A stretch of 56,501 nt of DNA from Nitrosomonadales bacterium (lineage in GTDB: Bacteria > Pseudomonadota > Gammaproteobacteria > Burkholderiales > Gallionellaceae), in NCBI GenBank assembly GCA_023259065.1, contig JAHFQY010000012.1, positions 1 through 56,501 of the forward strand, written 5' to 3'. This document shows positions 53,198-56,501 of this stretch, piece after piece. Position 1 is the stretch's first letter. Each line of letters begins with the position of its first letter. A program made the translations under genes and the position numbers. Under the pieces are notes generated by a model. The model was not told the DNA's origin. It ran no database searches and was given only the letters and a program-made list of their open reading frames with translations.

Positions 53198-53968
53198 TTA
53201 CCTCGGTGTGATATCGGGCCTGATGTCGAGAATGTCCAGCAGTTCGCCGCTGTGTGCATCCACTATGGCTGTCAGCAGGGCGAGCTTGGTTTGTACCGGC
53301 AGGCAACGCAGCTCTTCGAGTTTGCGATTGGAACGCTGAACATATGATTCAAGCTTCTTGCTGTCGTGCGGCGTTGGCTTAAGGTCAGTCAAAGGGCGGC
53401 TTGCCTTGAGAATTTGCTCGCGCTTGCCGGCGTAGGGTACGTAATATCTGGGTAAATGCTGGATGCCCAAGCCGGCCAGCCCGGCAAAAGCAATATTCGA
53501 GAGTTCGCCGGGATCAGTTGGCGGCTCGGTGGCGACGAGTTTTGGCCCGGTCTGGCTTAAACTCCTGAACTCTTCAATGCGAGCCTTGGCCAGCTCTTCA
53601 GGATCGATTTCAGCGGCAGTGACCACAACCAGTTGGTGATCGGTAAATACCGTAAATACAGGGCGCCCGGCATGCATCGCATAAACGCCGTAGCATAGCG
53701 CCGCAATTTGCAGGGCGGCGACCACTGCCAGATCGAAAACCAACTCTTTTTTGCTGGTGTTGAATATGATCAGGGTGATCAGCGGGCCGATGATTACGTC
53801 AACGCCGACAATCAGCATGATGAGTTGTGCCCCGCCCATTCCCCTGAACAGTTCCAGCGGATACCACAACGCAAGCATTACAGAAAGTACCAGCACGGCT
53901 ATGCCTGCACTGATAGCCAGATGAATTGAAGCTGCCTTGTAACGTGAGATGTTTTTGATTGTGATCAA
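53198..53968 (-). CDS. TfpX/TfpZ-family type IV pilin accessory protein
   Basis: 256 residues with about four membrane segments in the first 120 residues (SIHLAISAGIAVLVLSVMLALW; LIMLIVGVDVIIGPLITLIIFN; LAVVAALQIAALCYGVYAM) and a C-terminal periplasmic part. In Pseudomonas, TfpX, TfpY and TfpZ are encoded beside particular pilin alleles and help their assembly. The start is TTG 53968, seven bases after GGGAG; there is no ATG before the first membrane segment. A RayT element now separates it from pilA. Confidence 0.85.
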   Translation of the reverse strand: MITIKNISRYKAASIHLAISAGIAVLVLSVMLALWYPLELFRGMGGAQLIMLIVGVDVIIGPLITLIIFNTSKKELVFDLAVVAALQIAALCYGVYAMHAGRPVFTVFTDHQLVVVTAAEIDPEELAKARIEEFRSLSQTGPKLVATEPPTDPGELSNIAFAGLAGLGIQHLPRYYVPYAGKREQILKASRPLTDLKPTPHDSKKLESYVQRSNRKLEELRCLPVQTKLALLTAIVDAHSGELLDILDIRPDITPR

Positions 53969-54041
53969 TTTTCAACTCCCAGATAATAAAAAGATTCCCA
54001 TGATGGATGGTGCCTGGCTTGCTTATGCCCAAAATTGAGGC

Positions 54042-55463
54042 TTAATGCTTTGCATGTGCAGCTGCAATTTCACGAAATTGCTTAAGTTCGGTTTCAATGG
54101 TTGATAGCTCATGGAAATCATTGCCGGCATGCTTGGCGAGTTCCAGCTGCTCAATGGCGCCGCGCAGGTTGCCATGCAGTATGTAGTTGTAGGCGAGCGC
54201 ATGGTGTTCTTCCTGATGCCTGCCCAAGGCGGCGTAAGTGCGCGCTTGCAGCTCGTATAAATGCGGGTCATTGGGGTGGGCAAGAATTTTCTGGTTCAGG
54301 ATGGTGAGTGCATCGTTGTAGTGTTTTTCCTGCAGCATCACTTCCACATAGTCGTAAGTCAGTGCGCGGTGTTGCGGGTAATTCTGCGTGGCAGTGCGGT
54401 AATAACCCGCAATGTCCGGGTCGTCAATCGCCCCCGCGCGGCGCAGTTGCCCGCCCAGTGTGGTAATCATGGCATTGGACGGGGCCTGTTTGCGCAGTAT
54501 GGCAAATTCCTGTGCGGCACGTGCCAGCTGGCGGCTTTGCAGCAGCGCAGTGACCAGGCCGTAGCGCTGTGCAAGCGGGTTGCCGAATTTCTGCGGGCCC
54601 AGTGCGCCGCTAAAGTAAGTGGTCGCTTCCTGTGGTGATTGCTGCATGGTTTTGAGCTTGGCGCGCACTAGCTGGTAATTGAGGCTGTCACCGACCAGAT
54701 GGGCGGGCATTTGCTGCACACGGTTGGCCATGTCGGCGATGCGCTCGTTGGTGAGCGGGTGGGTGCGCAGATAGGGCGGGGTGTTGCCTTCCAGCAGGCG
54801 CGTGGCTTTTTGCATGCGTTCGAAAAAGTCGGGCATGGCGCGCACGTCGTAGGCCGATTTTTTAAGTATGCCCAGGCCTATGCGGTCGGCTTCCTGTTCA
54901 TGGATGCGGGTAAAGTTGAGCTGGCGTTGCATGGCGCCGGCCTGCGCGCCGACCATGGTTGCCATGGCGGCATCCGGGTTGCTACGGGCGGCGAGGATGG
55001 CGGCTGCGATAAGGGCCATGGATGCCAGTGAATCATATTTCTGCCCCGATACCATGCGTGCCAGGTGGTGCTGGGTAACGTGGGCGATTTCGTGGCTGAG
55101 TACCGAGGCCAGCTCGGATTCGCTCTGGGTGGTGAGGATCAGGCCGGTGTTGACGCCGATAAAGCCGCCGGGCATGGCAAAGGCGTTGATGGCATTGTCG
55201 TTGATGGCAAAAAATTCGAATTCCAGACCGGGCTCGCTGCTGTTGGAAGCAAGCTGACCGCCCAGCTGGTTGAGATAATCGGCAACTTCGGCATCATCCA
55301 GGTAGCTCTTGTCGGCGCGGATCTGGTACATGCTTTGTTCGCCAATCTGGCGCTCTTGCTGGGGGGAGATGGCCTCCTGCGACACGTCACCCAGATCGGG
55401 CAGGCCTTCCGCCTGGCAAAACAAGGACGTGGAGCAGAGCGCAATAAGCAGGATTTTTTTCAT
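54042..55463 (-). CDS. bepA: BepA-like M48 metalloprotease with TPR repeats
   Basis: 473 residues. Signal peptide ending CQAE; M48 zinc site LSHEIAHVTQHH near residue 131 (HEIAH) with the third ligand in IHEQEADRIG near 193; then TPR repeats in residues about 300-470. BepA keeps the outer membrane sound by degrading or repairing LptD and BAM clients. The length is close to E. coli BepA (487). ATG 55463 gives the signal peptide; no good ribosome site is visible. It is divergent from the kinase gene at 55603. Confidence 0.93.
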   Translation of the reverse strand: MKKILLIALCSTSLFCQAEGLPDLGDVSQEAISPQQERQIGEQSMYQIRADKSYLDDAEVADYLNQLGGQLASNSSEPGLEFEFFAINDNAINAFAMPGGFIGVNTGLILTTQSESELASVLSHEIAHVTQHHLARMVSGQKYDSLASMALIAAAILAARSNPDAAMATMVGAQAGAMQRQLNFTRIHEQEADRIGLGILKKSAYDVRAMPDFFERMQKATRLLEGNTPPYLRTHPLTNERIADMANRVQQMPAHLVGDSLNYQLVRAKLKTMQQSPQEATTYFSGALGPQKFGNPLAQRYGLVTALLQSRQLARAAQEFAILRKQAPSNAMITTLGGQLRRAGAIDDPDIAGYYRTATQNYPQHRALTYDYVEVMLQEKHYNDALTILNQKILAHPNDPHLYELQARTYAALGRHQEEHHALAYNYILHGNLRGAIEQLELAKHAGNDFHELSTIETELKQFREIAAAHAKH

Positions 55464-55602
55464 GGCGGGTATGATAACCGCTTTGCATTTGAGTTCCCAC
55501 CCTGGAAGGAGTGCCGCCGGGCGCTGGCGTGTTAAAATGAGCATCTTCATCGTGCTATGTTGAAGCACGTCAAATGGCTGTGCTGATTGTTACTGGTGGC
55601 TT

Positions 55603-56501
55603 ATGGAAAACAAGATCGGTAAATACGAAATCCTGAAAGAGTTGGGCCACGGTGCAACCAGCACGGTGTACCTGGCGCTGGATGCTTTTAACAATGAGCA
55701 GGTCGCGCTCAAACTGTTCAACCTCGACGCGCTGCAGGACAACTCGCGCGCCAAGGCCTTGCGCAAGCTGCTGCTGAATGAGGCGTCGCTGGCCGGCAAG
55801 TTGCATCACCCTCATATCGTGAAGATACACGATGCCGTCATGGACGGTGACGTCAACTATATGGTGATGGAGTATGTGCAGGGCGAAACCCTGGAAAAGC
55901 TCGCCGAAGTGGATCACCTGATGCCGCTCACCCAGGTCGCCGAAATCATCTACAAATGCTGCAAGGCGTTGGATTACGCGCAGCACCAGGGCGTGATACA
56001 CCGCGATATCAAACCGGCCAACATCCTGCTGTGCGGCGAGAGCGACATCAAGATTTCGGATTTCGGCTCTGCGCTGATTGAAAGCCAGCAGACCACCCAG
56101 GTAAGCGGGGTGGGCTCGCCGGCCTACATGTCGCCGGAGCAGATCAAGGAGCAGGTGCTCACCTTCCAGACGGATATCTATTCGCTGGGGGTGACCATGT
56201 ACCGCCTGCTGACCGGCAAGCTGCCCTACGATGCGCGCAACAACTACAGCATGATCTACCAGATCATGAATATCGACCCGCCGCCGCCCAGCACCTTCCG
56301 CCCGGAAGCGCCGCCTGCGATTGATGCGATTGTGATGCGCGCCATGCACAAGGATCTGAAGCAGCGCTACCAGACCTGGGATGAGTTCGCCCATGACCTG
56401 GTGGCGTTCACCAGCAATGCTGTGCACGCCCATGACGAGACGTATGACACGGAGAAATTCGATGCCCTGCGTGCGCTGACTTTTTTCAGGAATTTCAGCG
56501 A
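55603..56501 (+). CDS. Serine/threonine protein kinase, 3'-partial
   Basis: The frame runs 299 codons to the window edge without a stop. Kinase motifs: ELGHGATSTVYLA (G-loop), VALKLF (Lys), HRDIKPANILLC near residue 141, DFGSAL, GSPAYMSPEQIKEQ and DIYSLGVTMYRLLTG. After residue 270 a new region begins (AFTSNAVHAHDETYDTEK), perhaps a cNMP-binding or linker domain outside the window. No N-terminal membrane segment. It could be a further part of the signalling system at 40105-51518. Confidence 0.93.
   Translation, partial: MENKIGKYEILKELGHGATSTVYLALDAFNNEQVALKLFNLDALQDNSRAKALRKLLLNEASLAGKLHHPHIVKIHDAVMDGDVNYMVMEYVQGETLEKLAEVDHLMPLTQVAEIIYKCCKALDYAQHQGVIHRDIKPANILLCGESDIKISDFGSALIESQQTTQVSGVGSPAYMSPEQIKEQVLTFQTDIYSLGVTMYRLLTGKLPYDARNNYSMIYQIMNIDPPPPSTFRPEAPPAIDAIVMRAMHKDLKQRYQTWDEFAHDLVAFTSNAVHAHDETYDTEKFDALRALTFFRNFS

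Overview
The window looks like the chromosome of a denitrifying betaproteobacterium, most likely Nitrosomonadales (Gallionellaceae/Sulfuricellaceae type) or a relative such as Rhodocyclales. The grounds are gene order and protein sequence only: a yebC-ruvC-ruvA-ruvB-ybgC-tolQRAB-pal-cpoB-queE-queC block, a sucCD-terC block, a clade II (Sec-exported) nitrous oxide reductase operon, and many periplasmic c-type cytochromes. No rRNA is present, so the assignment is an inference.

Layout. 1-3240: a secreted ankyrin protein, a ChaA-type cation/proton antiporter and three small exported proteins, including a PCuAC copper chaperone. 3565-13876: the nos operon (nosZ, a monohaem and a dihaem cytochrome c, nosB, nosD, nosG, nosH, nosF, nosL, nosY), with a perfect FNR/Anr box before nosZ and a second FNR-type promoter before the dihaem cytochrome. 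13901-21803 (minus): mtgA, aroE, a metal (probably zinc) uptake group (permease, binding protein, outer-membrane barrel, small His/Cys protein, TonB) and an RNB exoribonuclease. 22033-25595 (minus): an exported redox/copper group with two cytochromes c, SCO, an ankyrin protein and two unknowns. 25917-36152 (plus): yebC, ruvC, a UbiA-family gene, ruvA, ruvB, ybgC, tolQRAB-pal-cpoB, queE and queC. 36210-36407: tRNA-Lys and tRNA-Thr behind a strong sigma70 promoter. 36575-39806: sucC, sucD, terC and a UspA protein.

40105-51518 is the most unusual part. Seven consecutive same-strand genes encode a CHASE2 Ser/Thr kinase, a PP2C phosphatase, a two-FHA-domain protein, a CHASE2 class III cyclase, a metallo-beta-lactamase-fold putative cyclic-nucleotide phosphodiesterase, a GAF-linked GspE/PilB-type motor ATPase and a GAF-HD-GYP protein. 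They are followed by a type IV pilin gene with a sigma54-type promoter and terminator, a RayT transposase element, a TfpX/TfpZ pilin accessory gene, a BepA-like M48 protease and the start of another Ser/Thr kinase cut by the window end. I infer that the cluster joins Ser/Thr phosphorylation, cyclic-nucleotide and c-di-GMP signalling to a type IV pilus-like machine.

The region also carries palindromic repeats. One CCCTCTCC-rich family occurs in two intergenic gaps and, in frame, inside the RNB exoribonuclease gene. Other inverted repeats lie upstream of aroE, upstream of ruvC and around the RayT gene.
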